Source: DATDRS01 sp035291605
GTDB taxonomy: Bacteria; Chloroflexota; Anaerolineae; Anaerolineales; UBA6663
Direction: 5' to 3'
DNA length: 13,570 nt
Assembly (NCBI GenBank): GCA_035291605.1
Contig: DATDRS010000482.1
Coordinates: forward strand, 1 to 13,570
Shown: positions 1 through 6,484 of the stretch, one piece after another
How the letters are laid out: each line of letters opens with the position of its first letter
Numbering within the stretch: the first letter of the stretch is position 1
Position numbers and translations under genes: made by a program
Notes under the pieces: model-generated
Databases searched by the model: none
Seen by the model: only the letters and a program-made list of their open reading frames with translations
What the model was told of the DNA's origin: nothing

Positions 1-169
1 AACCTGCCGCGCGTTGAATGAAAGACCACGGCCTTCGGGCCAGCGGCTGGTCGGCTGATGACCCGGCCCCGCGGGGCGCAGCCGGTGACGCCAAAATTGC
101 GAGGCTAAGCTTGTAGAAATCTGTGGTCGAATCTTTCGGACCCGGGTTCGAGTCCCGGCATCTCCACCA
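1..169 (+). ncRNA. ssrA: tmRNA (transfer-messenger RNA), 3' part
   Basis: This is the 3' portion of tmRNA, which rescues stalled ribosomes together with SmpB. Seen directly: the motif GGCTAAGCTTGTAGAAA (about 103-119) matches the conserved tmRNA stretch before the tRNA-like domain. A T-arm follows (CCGGG, loop TTCGAGT, CCCGG), then an acceptor 3' strand CATCTCC and an encoded CCA ending at 169. A GGCC-TTCG-GGCC hairpin (30-41) and a CCCC-GC-GGGG palindrome (67-76) fit the pseudoknot region. The 5' tRNA-like half and the resume codon/tag frame lie outside the window. The first bases (AACCTGCC) resemble the sequence just after the tag stop codon in other tmRNAs, so the tag probably ends immediately upstream. 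A plain tRNA is excluded because no matching D-arm or anticodon arm precedes the T-arm. Confidence 0.93.
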
Positions 170-170
170 G

Positions 171-213
171 GACGAAGAGCCATCAGGATGATCCTTGTTG
201 GCTCTTCGTCTTT
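171..213 (+). terminator. Rho-independent terminator of ssrA
   Basis: A perfect 12-bp inverted repeat (GACGAAGAGCCA at 171-182, TGGCTCTTCGTC at 199-210) starts one base after the tmRNA CCA end. It is followed by TTT. The 16-nt loop contains a smaller AGGA-TGA-TCCT stem that could extend the hairpin. The position directly behind a stable RNA and the long stem support a terminator. The T tract is short, so part of the effect may come from the stem length. Confidence 0.8.
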
Positions 214-288
214 AAAGCCCCCTCCCCTATCACCGATCTCCGCCGACACGCCTGTACAGAAGAGCGCATCCGAAGAAGAAGTGCGCCC

Positions 289-311
289 GCGCCTGTATTT
301 CGGGCAGGCGC
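289..311. repeat. Hairpin between convergent ssrA and thioesterase genes
   Basis: GCGCCTG (289-295) and CAGGCGC (305-311) form a perfect 7-bp stem with a 9-nt loop, starting 17 bases beyond the stop codon of the minus-strand thioesterase gene. There is no T tract on either strand, so it is at most a weak or factor-dependent terminator. Apart from this hairpin, nothing else is recognisable in the 214-327 spacer. Confidence 0.35.
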
Positions 312-327
312 GCGGCAAGTCCACAGT

Positions 328-1224
328 TCACGCCTGACCCAGCTGAGCGACATCCACGATGTTCGGCGCGAAGTCGGCGAGGATGACGGGGGGAACCCGG
401 ATAGGCCGAAGCGTCTCGCGGTCCACCCACACGTAGAGGGAGTTGACGCGCGCCAGGACCGCGCTATCCGAGGCGCGTGTGACCAGGTAATGCCGGGTCC
501 CGGTGGCCCGTCGAATGTCGTAGGCCCACGTCGCCACTTCAACCTCGTCGCCGAAGACCGCCGATTGCCGGTATTCGATGCGGTGGCGGCGCGGGAGGAT
601 GGCAAAGCCGGCCTCCCACATACGTTGAGACGGCCAGCCAAAATGGTCCCCGACTTGAAAGCCGCAATCCTCCACATACAAAAGGTAATTAGCATTGTTG
701 ACGTGGCGCACGCCGTCAATTTCGGGCCAGAGCACGCGCCGCCGCATCTTGAAGGTGCCTGGCGGGGGCGGCGGAGGCTCCGGGAACGGGTCAGGCGGCG
801 AGGCCGGGGGCGGCGCGCCTTCGGGGAAAAAGGCGGCGATCATGTCCTGAGGAACCAGGGCGGGCTTACCCGTCGCGCTGTTCACGTAACCCCAGTCGGT
901 GTTCGCCCGCGCCACGAGTTCGCCTGAGGCGGCATGATATAACTCGTGCATGCGCCGAAAGCGCACGCGCCGGTAGTCAGCCACCCAGGTTTTTACGCGC
1001 ACCGAGTCGCCATAGCGCAGCGGTCGCAAATATTCAATGTCGGTCTCGCGGACGAGCCAGAGGCAGCCCAGGGCTTCATAATGCGCGAGATCGTAGCCCG
1101 CCGCGGCGGAGGCGTCGAACGTGGCCTCCTGCATGTAGCGCAGGTAATTGGCGTTGTTCACGTGCCCGTAGGCGTCGCACTCGTAATAGCGGACGCGGAA
1201 AATGCGTTCGTGGATCAGGGGCAT
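328..1224 (-). CDS. Double hotdog acyl-CoA thioesterase-like protein (4HBT family)
   Basis: The 298-residue product has two tandem hotdog domains of the 4-hydroxybenzoyl-CoA thioesterase/YbgC type, roughly residues 1-133 and 157-285. The linker between them (about 137-156) is very rich in Pro. Each half carries the family signature: YYECDAYGHVNNANYL (13-28) and PEIDGVRHVNNANYLLY (167-183), so the conserved Asp (D17 and D170) is present in both. Most such enzymes are about 130-150 residues and dimerise; here one chain supplies the pair. Hydrolysis of an acyl-CoA or similar thioester is inferred from the family and the substrate is unknown. A cytosolic location is likely, as no signal peptide is seen. 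The ATG lies 3 nt after the stop of the homocysteine methyltransferase gene and has only a poor Shine-Dalgarno sequence, which suggests translational coupling in a two-gene operon. Confidence 0.82.
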   Translation of the reverse strand: MPLIHERIFRVRYYECDAYGHVNNANYLRYMQEATFDASAAAGYDLAHYEALGCLWLVRETDIEYLRPLRYGDSVRVKTWVADYRRVRFRRMHELYHAASGELVARANTDWGYVNSATGKPALVPQDMIAAFFPEGAPPPASPPDPFPEPPPPPPGTFKMRRRVLWPEIDGVRHVNNANYLLYVEDCGFQVGDHFGWPSQRMWEAGFAILPRRHRIEYRQSAVFGDEVEVATWAYDIRRATGTRHYLVTRASDSAVLARVNSLYVWVDRETLRPIRVPPVILADFAPNIVDVAQLGQA

Positions 1225-1227
1225 AGG

Positions 1228-2118
1228 TTACGCAACTCTCGCCGCCTGCGCGGTCCGCGCAATCGCTCGCAGATGCTCCGGCGTGGTGCCGCAGCAGCCG
1301 CCGATCACTTGCGCGCCGACGGCGCGCCATTGGATGGCGGCCTCGCCCATCATCGCCGGGGTCACGTCGTAGATCGCCGCGTCGTCGTCGCCCATGCGCG
1401 GCAGCCCGGCGTTGGGCTTCATCCAGATGGGCTTATCGGTGGCCGTGCGCATGGCCTTCAGCGCCTCCAGATTCTCGTCGAGGCTGCGCCCGCAGTTGAC
1501 GCCGATCACGTCCACGTCGAGCGCGGTGAACTCCCGCGCCACCTGCGCGGGCTGCACGCCCATCATCGTGTGGCGGCCCATATCGAAACTGAAGGAGCAG
1601 ATCAGCGGCAACCGTGTGACTAAGCGCGCGCCCTCGACCGCCGCAGCAGCCTCGGCGAGGTCAAACTGGGTCTCGATCAGGAGCAAATCCGCGCCGCCCT
1701 CCGCCAGCCAGCGCGCCTGATCGGCATAGGCTTTGACGGCGTCACCCCGCGTCAGCGGCCCCAACGGCTCAAGCAAATGCCCGGTCGGCCCCATGGATCC
1801 GGCCACCAGAACCGGCCGGCCGCCGCTCGCCCGGCGCGCCAGTTCCACCGCACGCCGGTTGATCTCCGCGGCGCGCACGTGCAGGTCATTATGCTCCAGG
1901 CGCAGCGCCGTGCCGCCGAAAGTGCTGGTGAGCACGATGTTCGACCCGGCCTCGATAAAGTCCCGATGGAGTCGCACGATGGCCTCGGGGTTATCGAGCA
2001 CCCATTGCTCTGAGGCCATGCCGCGCATCAGGCCACGGGCCTGCAAGTTGGTCCCCGTCGCCCCGTCTGAGACCAGGATTTCGCCGGAGCGGAGACGATC
2101 CAGAAATGATTGAGACAT
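1228..2118 (-). CDS. Homocysteine S-methyltransferase family protein
   Basis: The 296-residue product matches the Zn-dependent homocysteine methyltransferase (BHMT/MetH N-domain/MmuM) family. It has the N-terminal SDGATGTNLQ motif (17-26), a TSTFGG stretch (64-69), and the three metal-ligand cysteines: GVNCG (C209) and GGCCGT (C275, C276). The family transfers a methyl group to homocysteine to make methionine; donors include betaine, S-methylmethionine and methyl-cobalamin. The donor cannot be told from sequence. The length equals a stand-alone Hcy-binding barrel, so this is not full MetH: no folate, cobalamin or activation domain follows. ATG at 2118 is preceded by GAAGGGAAG at suitable spacing and by a good minus-strand promoter (2151-2179). 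It leads an operon with the thioesterase gene. The nearby corrinoid operon makes a role in methyl-group metabolism attractive, but this is inference. Confidence 0.87.
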   Translation of the reverse strand: MSQSFLDRLRSGEILVSDGATGTNLQARGLMRGMASEQWVLDNPEAIVRLHRDFIEAGSNIVLTSTFGGTALRLEHNDLHVRAAEINRRAVELARRASGGRPVLVAGSMGPTGHLLEPLGPLTRGDAVKAYADQARWLAEGGADLLLIETQFDLAEAAAAVEGARLVTRLPLICSFSFDMGRHTMMGVQPAQVAREFTALDVDVIGVNCGRSLDENLEALKAMRTATDKPIWMKPNAGLPRMGDDDAAIYDVTPAMMGEAAIQWRAVGAQVIGGCCGTTPEHLRAIARTAQAARVA

Positions 2119-2150
2119 GCGTCGCTTCCCTTCACTGTGAATATGGCGAC

Positions 2151-2179
2151 ATGATAGTCGAGGTCAGCCAGTTTTTCAA
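2151..2179 (-). promoter_or_regulatory. Promoter for the homocysteine methyltransferase/thioesterase operon
   Basis: On the minus strand, TTGAAA (2179-2174) and TATCAT (2156-2151) are separated by 17 nt, which is a good housekeeping-sigma arrangement. Transcription would begin near 2144, about 26 nt before the ATG at 2118. Its -35 box lies one base from the -35 box of the opposite promoter, so the two promoters are back to back. Confidence 0.6.
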
Positions 2180-2180
2180 T

Positions 2181-2208
2181 TTGACCTTTCAGGGGAGGGA
2201 AATATACT
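2181..2208 (+). promoter_or_regulatory. Promoter for the DadA-like oxidoreductase gene
   Basis: TTGACC (2181-2186) and TATACT (2203-2208) with a 16-nt spacer form a strong-looking promoter. The predicted start near 2215 leaves a leader of about 20 nt before the ATG at 2236. The gene has little visible Shine-Dalgarno sequence, so the short leader may matter for initiation. Confidence 0.62.
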
Positions 2209-2218
2209 TGCCGGGCAA
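2208..2218. promoter_or_regulatory. Candidate operator palindrome over the +1 site
   Basis: TTGCC-G-GGCAA is a perfect 11-bp palindrome that begins at the last base of the -10 box and covers the predicted transcription start of the oxidoreductase gene. Its position is typical of a repressor site. No protein is known to bind it; the reading as an operator is inference. Confidence 0.35.
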
Positions 2219-2235
2219 ATTCACCTCGGGTTGAG

Positions 2236-3480
2236 ATGGCAATGGATACACTGGTCATCGGCGGCGGCGTCATCGGCGTCTGTTCGGCCTATTATCTGGC
2301 TGAGCGCGGGCAGTCAGTCACGCTGGTCGAGCAGGCCGACATCGCCGCCGGCAGTTCATACGGCAACGCCGGGTTAATCGTCCCCAGCCACAGCGTCCCG
2401 CTGGCCGCGCCGGGCGCGCTGTCGCGCGGACTGAAGTGGCTGCTCGACTCCGAAAGCCCGTTTTACATCAAACCCCGCTTCGATTTCAAGTTGTTCGAGT
2501 GGCTCCTGCGCTTCAGCCTCGCCGCCCGCGAAGGGCCGATGCGCCGGGCCATCCCCGCGCTGCGCGACCTGGGCCACCTGAGCCTCGCGCTTTACGATGC
2601 GCTGGCTGCCCTCGATGGTTTTGAGTTCGGCTACCAGCGTAAAGGCTTGCTCGCCATTTACCGGACTCGGAGCAGGCTCGCCGCGGGCGTGGAGGAGGCT
2701 CACCGGCTGAACGAATATGGCATCACGGCGCAAGCGCTGGACGCCGCGCAGGTGCGCCAGATGGAGCCGAACGTGCGCGAGGGCGTGGTGGGCGGCGTGT
2801 ATTACCCCGGCGACACCCATCTGCGCCCGGCCGATTTTGTGCGCGGATTAGCGGGCCTGGCCGAGAAAAAGGGCGTCCACATCTGCCGTGGAACGGAAGT
2901 GCTGGGGTTTGAGGTCTCCGGTCGGAAGGTAGCGGCGGTCAAAACCACGCGCGGCGACTTCCATCCCGTTCAAGTTGTGCTGGCGGCGGGGGCGTGGTCG
3001 CCGGTCGTCGCGCGCGACCTCAGGCTCAAAGTCCCGATCCAGGCGGCGAAAGGATACAGCATTACCATCAGACGCCCCGAACAATCTCCGACGATCCCCC
3101 TGCTCCTGGGCGAGGCGCGCGTGATCGCCACGCCGATGGGTGACGTTCTGCGTTTCGCGGGGACGCTCGAGCTGGCCGGGCTGGATTTCTCCATCAACCG
3201 GCGGCGGGTGGCGGCGATTGAGCGCGCGGCGCGCGAGTATATGCCGGGGCTGGAGCGCCTGGAGCCGCTCGAAATCTGGCGCGGCCTGCGCCCGTGCACC
3301 CCGGACGGGCTGCCGATGATCGGGCGGGCGCGCGAGTTCGACAACCTCATCTTCGCCGCCGGTCATGCGATGCTGGGCATGTCACTCGGCCCGGCGACGG
3401 GCAAGCTCGTGACGCAGGTGGCCAGCGGCGAGAAACCGGACGTAGACTTGAGGCCTTTCCGGCCGGAGAGGTTTAACTGA
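2236..3480 (+). CDS. FAD-dependent amino acid/amine oxidoreductase (DadA-like, DAO family)
   Basis: The 414-residue product belongs to the DAO superfamily and looks most like the small subunit of D-amino acid dehydrogenase (DadA). The dinucleotide-binding motif VIGGGVIGVCSAYYL (7-21) and E32 at the end of the second strand mark the FAD-binding fold. AAGSSYGNAGLI (37-48) is the DadA-type stretch after it. The C-terminal WRGLRPCTPDGLPMIGR and AAGHAMLGMSLGPATG segments complete the flavin site. These enzymes oxidise D-amino acids or secondary/tertiary amines and pass electrons to the quinone pool; sarcosine, dimethylglycine or glycine are alternative substrates. Length is normal (DadA is about 430). 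A second in-frame ATG lies two codons downstream, and neither has a clear ribosome-binding site. It is divergent from the homocysteine methyltransferase operon and shares its control region, which hints at co-regulation. Confidence 0.86.
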   Translation: MAMDTLVIGGGVIGVCSAYYLAERGQSVTLVEQADIAAGSSYGNAGLIVPSHSVPLAAPGALSRGLKWLLDSESPFYIKPRFDFKLFEWLLRFSLAAREGPMRRAIPALRDLGHLSLALYDALAALDGFEFGYQRKGLLAIYRTRSRLAAGVEEAHRLNEYGITAQALDAAQVRQMEPNVREGVVGGVYYPGDTHLRPADFVRGLAGLAEKKGVHICRGTEVLGFEVSGRKVAAVKTTRGDFHPVQVVLAAGAWSPVVARDLRLKVPIQAAKGYSITIRRPEQSPTIPLLLGEARVIATPMGDVLRFAGTLELAGLDFSINRRRVAAIERAAREYMPGLERLEPLEIWRGLRPCTPDGLPMIGRAREFDNLIFAAGHAMLGMSLGPATGKLVTQVASGEKPDVDLRPFRPERFN

Positions 3481-3489
3481 TTCGCGGCG

Positions 3490-3538
3490 GAAGCCCGTTT
3501 TCTGCGAAAAAAACGGGCTTCTCGCAATTTGATTTTTT
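3490..3538 (+). terminator. Hairpin terminator after the oxidoreductase gene
   Basis: GAAGCCCGTTTT (3490-3501) and AAAACGGGCTTC (3510-3521) form a perfect 12-bp stem with an 8-nt loop, 9 bases after the stop codon. The run of six T (3533-3538) is about 12 nt past the stem, farther than usual. The T run also falls in the spacer of the next promoter, so the terminator and the next promoter are packed together. Confidence 0.6.
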
Positions 3539-3556
3539 AGGTCAGAGTAATATACT
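3529..3556 (+). promoter_or_regulatory. Promoter for the metallophosphoesterase gene
   Basis: TTGATT (3529-3534) and TATACT (3551-3556) are separated by 16 nt. The same -10 hexamer, within AATATACTT, occurs in the promoter of the oxidoreductase gene (2202-2209). Transcription would start near 3563, giving an unusually long leader of about 185 nt to the TTG at 3748, most of it occupied by a structured repeat element. Confidence 0.55.
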
Positions 3557-3592
3557 TCTGGCGGCAACCAGATCGCCCGACTCACGCCCGGA

Positions 3593-3732
3593 GTGTGCAC
3601 GCAAAGGTTGTCAGGTCGCCTGCCGTCCCTTCGACTGCGCGGCGGGCACGCTTCGCGTGAGCGGAGCAAAGCGCAGTCGAAGGACGCCCGCCGCTCCGCT
3701 CAGGGTGCGGCTGACATGTTTTGCGTGCACAC
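3593..3732. repeat. 140-bp nested palindromic element, MITE-like
   Basis: The ends are perfect 13-bp inverted repeats, GTGTGCACGCAAA (3593-3605) and its complement (3720-3732); a further TGTCAG match extends the similarity inward. Inside are CTTCGACTGCGC (3629-3640) paired with 3671-3682, a CACGC-TTC-GCGTG hairpin (3647-3659), GCGGCGGGC (3639-3647) with its complement at 3686-3694, and TGAGCGGAGC (3658-3667) with its complement at 3693-3702. Some of these pairings exclude each other. The CTTCGACTGCGC-type words look like dispersed intergenic repeats of high-GC bacteria. There is no coding capacity and no clear target-site duplication. It sits between a promoter and the start of the metallophosphoesterase gene, ending 5 nt before its Shine-Dalgarno sequence. 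Confidence 0.75.
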
Positions 3733-3747
3733 CACACGGAGGCCGCG

Positions 3748-4692
3748 TTGACACGCTTATTCTTTGCCACAGATGTGCACGGCTCGGAAATTTGCTGGAA
3801 GAAATTCCTGAACGCGGGCAAGTTCTACAACGTGGACGTGCTGATCCTGGGCGGCGACATGACCGGGAAGGCGCTGGTACCCATCACGCAGCTGCCGGAT
3901 GGCCGTTACAAGGCGACGCTCCTGCAGCAGCAATTCCTCCTCAACACCGAGGACGAGGTGCGCGACATGGAGAGGCGCGTGGGCAGCCGCGGCTATTATC
4001 CCTTCCGCGTCACGCCGGAGCAGTTGGCCGAATTCGAGGCCGACCCGGCCAAAGTGGACGCCTTCTTCCACCAGCAGATGCTGAGCGTGCTGGAAAAGTG
4101 GATGGGGCTGGCCGACGAAAAGCTGAACGGCTCAGGCAAACGCTGCTACGTCTGTCCGGGCAATGACGACTCGCCTGAGACCGACGAAGCTGTCCTCCGC
4201 TCAAAGCACGTCCAGTTGGCCGAGGGCAAGGTGGTGGAGCTTGGCGACGGGTTCCAGATGGTCAGCACTGGCTGGGCGAACATCACTCCCTGGAAAACCT
4301 ACCGCGAACTGTCAGAGCCGGAGCTGGCGGCCAAGCTCGAGGCAATGATCCCGAAGGGCGGCGACATGCGCAAAATGGTCTTCAATTTTCACTGCCCGCC
4401 CTACGGCTCGAACCTGGACGAAGCGCCCGAGATTGACGCAGACCTGAACGTCAAGGAAGCCGGGCGGGCGCTCGTCCCCGTGGGCAGCACCGCCGTGCGG
4501 GACATGATCATGAAATATCAGCCGCTCCTCTCGCTGCACGGCCACATCCACGAGGGCAAAGGCACGGCCCGGCTCGGCAAGACGTTGTCCATCAACGCCG
4601 GGAGCCTCTACGAGCAAGGGGTATTGCAGGGCGCGCTCGTCGAGCTTGATGCGCGTAAAGGCATCAAAAGTTATACGTTGACCACAGGATAG
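3748..4692 (+). CDS. Metallophosphoesterase superfamily protein
   Basis: The 314-residue product shows the ordered motifs of calcineurin-like metallophosphoesterases: DVH (D9, H11), GGD (35-37), a GND-D motif (138-141), H215 in FNFHCPP, and GHIH (265-268). These bind a two-metal centre and hydrolyse phosphate mono- or diesters; the substrate is unknown. The third motif reads GNDD where most members have GNHD/E, so the usual catalytic His is replaced by Asp. An insert of about 90 residues (45-135), mostly helical in character, separates motifs 2 and 3. I choose TTG at 3748 because GGAGG (3738-3742) lies 5 nt upstream; an earlier in-frame TTG at 3721 would fall inside the terminal inverted repeat of the preceding element. 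The permease gene follows after 89 nt. Confidence 0.82.
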   Translation: MTRLFFATDVHGSEICWKKFLNAGKFYNVDVLILGGDMTGKALVPITQLPDGRYKATLLQQQFLLNTEDEVRDMERRVGSRGYYPFRVTPEQLAEFEADPAKVDAFFHQQMLSVLEKWMGLADEKLNGSGKRCYVCPGNDDSPETDEAVLRSKHVQLAEGKVVELGDGFQMVSTGWANITPWKTYRELSEPELAAKLEAMIPKGGDMRKMVFNFHCPPYGSNLDEAPEIDADLNVKEAGRALVPVGSTAVRDMIMKYQPLLSLHGHIHEGKGTARLGKTLSINAGSLYEQGVLQGALVELDARKGIKSYTLTTG

Positions 4693-4699
4693 GAGGTGA
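4691..4699 (+). other. Orphan perfect Shine-Dalgarno sequence
   Basis: AGGAGGTGA, a full-length complement of the 16S rRNA 3' end, overlaps the TAG stop of the metallophosphoesterase gene. No start codon stands at the proper distance, because the next 50 bases are a degenerate heptad repeat. The permease has its own ribosome-binding site at 4767-4775. Confidence 0.5.
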
Positions 4700-4701
4700 A
4701 A

Positions 4702-4752
4702 ATCCCAGATCCCAAGATCCCAATCCCCAATCTCTAATCTCCAGTTCCTAAT
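4702..4752. repeat. Degenerate 7-bp tandem repeat
   Basis: Seven units of 7 bp (one of 8) run in order: ATCCCAG, ATCCCAAG, ATCCCAA, TCCCCAA, TCTCTAA, TCTCCAG, TTCCTAA. The units drift steadily from one end to the other. It fills the spacer between the metallophosphoesterase and the permease genes and looks like a replication-slippage or dispersed intergenic repeat rather than a regulatory site. Confidence 0.7.
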
Positions 4753-4781
4753 TACTATTCATCTCAGAGGAGGAGACTGCC

Positions 4782-6437
4782 ATGAGTGAATCCACGCTCT
4801 TTCTTCGCAAGGCGACCGGCCTCGTCCGCTCGTGGTCGGTGTTCGACGCCTTCATCTACGCCTTCTTTTCCATCAACCTGGTCACCCTCGGGTTCTACAT
4901 CATCAGCCAGATGTACTTCTTCGAGGGCGGCCTGATCCCGGCGCTGGTCATCAGCGGGATCATCATCCTCGCCGAGGTGGTCGTCTATGCCGGGCTGATC
5001 GCCGTGATGCCGCGCGCGGGGGGCGACTACGTGTGGCAGAGCCGCATCCTCGGCGGCGGCCTGGGGTTCGTGCTGGCCGTGACGGGCTGGTGGTTCATCC
5101 TCTGGTTGTGGACGCCGCTCTACGCCGACATGCTGCGCCACATCTTCTTCGTGCCGCTGCTGGGTGTGCTCAGCCTGAAAGACGCCGCACTCTGGTTTGC
5201 CGGCGACGCCAACGCCTTCTTCCTCGTCTGTGTGCTCACCGCCGTGTTCGTCACGATCATCATCGCGCTGGGCATGAAAACCTACGCCCGGATGCAGAAG
5301 TTCTGTTTCTGGGTCGGCAACGCCGGGCTGCTCGTCGTCTGCCTCTTCCTGCTCTTGAGCAACAACGACGCCTTCCGCGCGGGGTTGGAGGCCAACGCGA
5401 CCAAATACTTCGGGGCCCCGCCGGGAGTGTACGAGGCCACACTCGCCGCAGGCGAGGCCGCCGGGGCGATTACTCCGCTAATGGGCGGGTCGCTGACGGC
5501 GATTTTCCTCGCCATGCCCTACCTCGTCTTCTTCAATCTATGGCCTAACTGGGGTGCAACGCTCTACGGCGAGGTCAAAGGCGCGGATGATTTCAGGCGG
5601 AACCTCCAGGGCATGGCCTGGGCGCTGATCGCCACCACGCTCTTGGGCGTCATCTTCTTCCTGCTGGTGAACAAGACCATCACCTGGGACTTCTACACCA
5701 AAGCCAACGCAGCCTACTGGAGTTACCGCTGGGGTTTCAGCGAGTCTGCGCCGCCGATGGGCTCCGTGTGGCCCTACCCTGCCATGCTGGCGATGTTCGT
5801 GACGACGAACCCGTTCCTGCAATTCGTCGTCCTGCTGGCGATGAGCATGTGGTTCTTCGGCTGGGCCGGGACGGTGTTCCTCTCCTCGACGCGCGTGATC
5901 TTCGCCGCGGCGTTTGACCGGCTTTTGCCGGAAGCCGTGGCGACGATTGAACCCCGCACCCGCACGCCCATCTGGGCCTTGGCCCTCATGATCGTGCCGG
6001 GCCTGATCGTGTCCGCCCTGTACGTGTATAACGTGGCTAATTTTGCCAGCCTGACCCTGGCCTCCACGCTGGTCATCGCCGTGACTTACCTCGGTTCGAC
6101 CGTGGCAGCCATCTTATTGCCCTATACCAAAAAAGACCTGTACGAGGCCTCGCCCATCGCCAAATACAAGGTCGCGGGCGTCCCGCTCATCACGGTGGCA
6201 GGCGTGATCTTTGCGCTGTTCCTGGTCTTCCTGCTCTACCAGTGGCTGCTCGACCCGAACGCCCTGTACGGCATCGGCTACAGCATCAACGAGAACGGAT
6301 ACAAGAACGGCACCTCGCTCGTCTTCATGGGTGTCATGTATCTGCTGGCCGTGATCATTTACGTCGGCGCCAAGATGTACCGCAAGAATCAGGGCGTTGA
6401 TCTTGATCTGGTGTACAAAGAGATTCCAGTCGAATAA
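4782..6437 (+). CDS. APC-superfamily amino acid/amine permease
   Basis: The 551-residue product is a polytopic membrane protein with about 12 hydrophobic segments. Clear ones are around 24-44, 50-75, 92-112, 145-164, 175-193, 236-256, 277-297, 345-369, 397-417, 425-447, 466-489 and 511-531. The APC-type stretch VMPRAGGDYVWQSR (75-88) follows the second segment, and SSTRVIFAAAFDRLLPE (368-384) is the loop typical of amino acid-polyamine-organocation transporters. It probably imports an amino acid or related amine by cation symport in the cytoplasmic membrane; the substrate is not readable. ATG at 4782 has a strong ribosome-binding site, GAGGAGGAG (4767-4775), 6 nt upstream. No convincing promoter is seen in the 89-nt spacer, so it may be transcribed with the metallophosphoesterase gene. 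Import of the substrate for the oxidoreductase or the corrinoid pathway is a guess from proximity. Confidence 0.87.
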   Translation: MSESTLFLRKATGLVRSWSVFDAFIYAFFSINLVTLGFYIISQMYFFEGGLIPALVISGIIILAEVVVYAGLIAVMPRAGGDYVWQSRILGGGLGFVLAVTGWWFILWLWTPLYADMLRHIFFVPLLGVLSLKDAALWFAGDANAFFLVCVLTAVFVTIIIALGMKTYARMQKFCFWVGNAGLLVVCLFLLLSNNDAFRAGLEANATKYFGAPPGVYEATLAAGEAAGAITPLMGGSLTAIFLAMPYLVFFNLWPNWGATLYGEVKGADDFRRNLQGMAWALIATTLLGVIFFLLVNKTITWDFYTKANAAYWSYRWGFSESAPPMGSVWPYPAMLAMFVTTNPFLQFVVLLAMSMWFFGWAGTVFLSSTRVIFAAAFDRLLPEAVATIEPRTRTPIWALALMIVPGLIVSALYVYNVANFASLTLASTLVIAVTYLGSTVAAILLPYTKKDLYEASPIAKYKVAGVPLITVAGVIFALFLVFLLYQWLLDPNALYGIGYSINENGYKNGTSLVFMGVMYLLAVIIYVGAKMYRKNQGVDLDLVYKEIPVE

Positions 6438-6448
6438 TGCGCAATGTC

Positions 6449-6476
6449 GTAGGGGCGACCGGCCGGTCGCCCCTAC
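6449..6476. repeat. Perfect 28-bp REP-like palindrome
   Basis: GTAGGGGCGACCGG (6449-6462) is followed directly by its exact reverse complement (6463-6476), with no spacer. As RNA or single-stranded DNA it would form a very stable hairpin. It lies 11 bp after the permease stop codon. No T tract follows, so it is more like a dispersed palindromic repeat, perhaps protecting the permease mRNA 3' end, than a terminator. Confidence 0.75.
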
Positions 6477-6484
6477 CCAGCCTT

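Noticed and set aside
100..169. A separate tRNA gene ending in CCA
   Set aside because: Only a T-arm and acceptor 3' strand are present; the preceding sequence matches tmRNA, not a D-arm and anticodon arm.
1..213. tmRNA 3' end as attachment site of an integrated island
   Set aside because: No integrase, phage gene or direct repeat of the tmRNA 3' end was found elsewhere in the window.
946..1623. 225-residue plus-strand open frame opposite the thioesterase and homocysteine methyltransferase genes
   Set aside because: It spans the junction of two well-supported minus-strand genes, has no family motifs and shows the Arg/His/Ala-rich composition typical of antisense frames in GC-rich DNA.
3593..3732. 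Riboswitch or CRISPR-like array
   Set aside because: No conserved riboswitch core or regular repeat-spacer pattern is seen; nested inverted repeats explain the structure better.
4696..4737. Short peptide frame from GTG in the heptad repeat
   Set aside because: Its start lies inside the Shine-Dalgarno-like sequence itself, so no ribosome-binding site precedes it; the peptide merely mirrors the repeat.
4832..5548. 238-residue plus-strand frame within the permease gene
   Set aside because: Arg/His/Ala-rich out-of-frame shadow of the permease, without hydrophobic segments or motifs.
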